Shown here piece by piece: positions 62,444-64,000 of a stretch of DNA of 64,000 nt (positions within the stretch are counted from its first letter, which is position 1; every line of letters begins with the position of its first letter). Position numbers and translations under genes: made by a program. The notes below the pieces were generated by a model, which worked only from the letters and a program-made list of their open reading frames with translations, was not told where the DNA came from and made no database searches. The stretch is from Superficieibacter sp. HKU1 (GTDB taxonomy: Bacteria > Pseudomonadota > Gammaproteobacteria > Enterobacterales > Enterobacteriaceae). Where the stretch lies: NCBI RefSeq assembly GCF_029319185.1, contig NZ_CP119754.1:806001-870000 (forward strand). The letters run 5' to 3'.

Positions 62444-62731
62444 ATGAATATCAGGCTATTAACGTCAGGCGTTCTCTTTTTTTTCCTGGGTATTTTAGCG
62501 AATGACGCCAGCGCTGACGGGCAGCTTAACTTTAAAGGCGCAGTGATTGAGTCCGGCTGCTGGCATGAATCCAGTCTGCCAATGATCCTCTGCCAGAAAA
62601 GAAATATCATTGAGCGTCATATTATTATCGAAAACCTGAGCACCAGTATCACCTCGCCTAACGTCAGGATTGAACACACTTTCCTTGATGAGGATAAGCA
62701 GCTGACGTTATTGCGTATCATTTATGACTAA
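62444..62731 (+). CDS. Short secreted pilin-like protein
   Basis: A 95-residue protein: signal peptide (about 1-24, ILANDASA-DG), then QLNFKGAVIESGCW, which mimics the N-terminal region of type 1 pilins, then a short variable tail with a second cysteine (C39, C50; a real pilin has about 40 residues between them). It lacks the C-terminal half of a pilin and the penultimate tyrosine motif is weak (RIIYD). It could be a degraded minor subunit or a specialised terminator-like subunit. ATG 62444 with ACGGAG at 62427-62432. Lies 113 bp after bcfH, possibly in the same operon. Confidence 0.75.
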   Translation: MNIRLLTSGVLFFFLGILANDASADGQLNFKGAVIESGCWHESSLPMILCQKRNIIERHIIIENLSTSITSPNVRIEHTFLDEDKQLTLLRIIYD

Positions 62732-62822
62732 CGATAGTTAAATTATGCCTTTCAGGCAGCTTTCCGGCTGCCTTATTTATATCAGCACACCTCTCATTCT
62801 CATATCAAACGCGTCGGCGATA

Positions 62823-62848
62823 ATTTGTGTTGCTTTGTGATTAGCCAT
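62823..62848 (+). promoter_or_regulatory. Shared 26-bp upstream box, copy 2
   Basis: Second copy of the box at 47908-47933, with mismatches at positions 3, 8 and 11 only; core TTTGTGATTAGCCAT exact. Ends 71 nt before the ATG of the second chitinase, while the intervening bases are largely different. Ribosome sites of both genes also match (ATTAAAAGGANATTAAC). Confidence 0.6.
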
Positions 62849-62919
62849 CGATCCTGTGTTACCGGATGATTTACCGCGGACATTAAACCGCAATCCATTC
62901 ACATTAAAAGGATATTAAC

Positions 62920-64000
62920 ATGGCAAAAAGTAAATTAATTAAAAGCGATACGCTGACGGAAACCAGCAATGCCGCTGACGGTTTTAACCCGGCTAAAGAT
63001 GACAGCAAACTTAGCTACACTTCTGCTCGTGTCGCCAAACCGGTTTATAACCAGTACAAAGCCGACAGCAAAAAACCAAAAGTTTTCGGTTATTTTACCG
63101 ACTGGTCCCAGTACGATTCCCGTTTACAGGGTGATGATATTCCTAAAAACCGTGGCCGCGGCTATGACCTGGCCAATGTGTCTCCTACGGCTTACGACAA
63201 AATTATCGCGGGCTTTGTGGGTATTGTTGGTTTTCATAAAATTGATGGCGAATCACGCGACGTGGTCGCGGAAGCGGCCGAGCTGTGCGGCAAAGTGAAA
63301 TATGAGCCGACCTTCCTCGATCCGTGGGGCGATTTCCAGAGCTATGTTAACCTGGGCTTTGACGTCAGCGGCTGGGATGTCGATCCGAAGACCGTGACGC
63401 AGGCGAATACCAAGGGCTTCCTTGGCGCGCTGCGCGACCTGCAGGCGAAAGCGAAAAAACAGGGCCACAACCTTGAGCTGTCCATGAGCATCGGCGGCTG
63501 GACCATGAGTAACGGCTTCCACGAAACGGCATCGAAAGATTCCTCGCGTAAAATCTTCGCCAAAGGGCTGGTGAAACTGTTCAAACAGTTCCCGATGTTC
63601 AGCGGCGTGGACCTGGACTGGGAATACCCGAACGATGAAGCGGCAGGCAACCCGTACGGCCCGGAAGACGGCGCTAACTTTGCCCTGCTGATCGCCGAAG
63701 TGCGTAAGCAGCTGGATGCCGCAGGCCGCAGCGATGTGAAAATCTCTATTGCCGCCTCCGCTGTGGTGCAGAAGCTGCAATTTATCGATCTTAAGACGAT
63801 GATGAATGCCGGTATGGATTACATCAACGTCATGACTTACGACTTCTTTGGCACCCCGTGGGCAGAAACGCTGGCGCATCATACCAACCTGAAAGCGCTG
63901 ACCGCAGGCGGCTGGTCCGTTGAAACCATCGTTGATTATCTGCTGGCGGAAGGCTTCCCGGCTGAGCGTATCAACATCGGCTATGCAGGTTATACCCGTA
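62920..64000 (+). CDS. GH18 chitinase without signal peptide, copy 2 (3' end outside window)
   Basis: The first 360 codons of a second leaderless chitinase, close to copy 1 in the same frame and almost the same residue numbering. The catalytic motif is again FSGVDLDWEYP (E235). The genes are mosaic: 80 bp (62983-63062) and 196 bp (63439-63634) match copy 1 exactly, while the segment around residues 281-300 (VVQKLQFIDLKTMMNAG against VVANLAYAGVNTLMKSG) has diverged strongly. The C-terminal modules are not visible. It shares the upstream box. Its own terminator and accessory domain remain outside the window. Confidence 0.92.
   Translation, partial: MAKSKLIKSDTLTETSNAADGFNPAKDDSKLSYTSARVAKPVYNQYKADSKKPKVFGYFTDWSQYDSRLQGDDIPKNRGRGYDLANVSPTAYDKIIAGFVGIVGFHKIDGESRDVVAEAAELCGKVKYEPTFLDPWGDFQSYVNLGFDVSGWDVDPKTVTQANTKGFLGALRDLQAKAKKQGHNLELSMSIGGWTMSNGFHETASKDSSRKIFAKGLVKLFKQFPMFSGVDLDWEYPNDEAAGNPYGPEDGANFALLIAEVRKQLDAAGRSDVKISIAASAVVQKLQFIDLKTMMNAGMDYINVMTYDFFGTPWAETLAHHTNLKALTAGGWSVETIVDYLLAEGFPAERINIGYAGYTR

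Noticed and set aside
48006..64000. Composite transposon carrying the bcf operon
   Set aside because: The flanking repeats are chitinase genes, not insertion sequences; no transposase or target duplication is seen.
1..64000. CRISPR array, tRNA or rRNA genes
   Set aside because: No regularly spaced repeats, and no tRNA- or rRNA-like sequence was noticed on reading; the repeats found are REP/BIME palindromes and protein-coding tandem units.

Overview
The window is a chromosomal segment of an enterobacterium close to Escherichia, Salmonella and Citrobacter. Gene order and protein sequence follow the conserved osmY-deo-serB-cre-arcA-thr-talB-dnaKJ stretch that spans the origin of the E. coli K-12 map. 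Several details fit neither K-12 nor typical Salmonella: a ThrL peptide starting MIRIRTTT, yaaX present, a metabolite:H+ symporter between mog and satP, smp and yjjJ missing, and a bcf-type fimbrial operon between chitinase genes after dnaJ. Citrobacter is the best guess, but that is an inference. Most of the DNA is core genome with REP/BIME palindromes between operons. From about 44.8 kb to the end it is accessory.

Layout. 1-2.6 kb: osmY 3' end, ytjA, yjjU, yjjV. 2.7-5.1 kb (minus strand): the uncharacterised glycyl-radical enzyme YjjI and its activase YjjW. 5.2-9.7 kb: deoCABD with a recognisable DeoR operator and two CRP sites. 9.9-11.2 kb (minus): lplA and a small helix-turn-helix protein. 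11.3-15.1 kb: serB, radA, nadR. 15.2-21.5 kb: ettA, slt, trpR, yjjX, gpmB, rob. 21.7-25.8 kb: creABCD with a cre tag. 25.8-28 kb: arcA, the relic of yjjY, and the methyltransferase yjtD. 28-32.9 kb: thrLABC with its attenuator. 33-41.3 kb: yaaX, yaaA, yaaJ, talB, an Rpn nuclease remnant, mog, the MHS transporter, satP, yaaW, yaaI. 41.5-44.8 kb: dnaK and dnaJ behind a sigma-32 promoter.

The accessory block starts with a compact cassette: a LysR regulator, a three-helix holin-like protein, a GH108-type muramidase and a winged-helix regulator with a C-terminal membrane anchor. Next come a GH18 chitinase without signal peptide (48006-50129) and a 1005-residue modular protein, also without signal peptide, of no family I recognise. 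This is the composition expected of a holin/endolysin (type 10) secretion system that releases leaderless chitinases. An IprA-like regulator and a complete bcfABCDEFGH-type chaperone-usher operon follow, ending in a DsbA-like protein and a 95-residue pilin-like protein. The window then runs into a second GH18 chitinase (62920 onward).

The two chitinase genes are in direct orientation about 14.9 kb apart and share a 196-bp block without a mismatch, so the fimbrial operon and the 1005-residue protein sit between long direct repeats. They also share a 26-bp upstream box (23 of 26 identical) at the same distance from the start codon. The box is a good candidate for the operator that coordinates the chitinase regulon with the lysis cassette. 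These are the most novel observations in the window.
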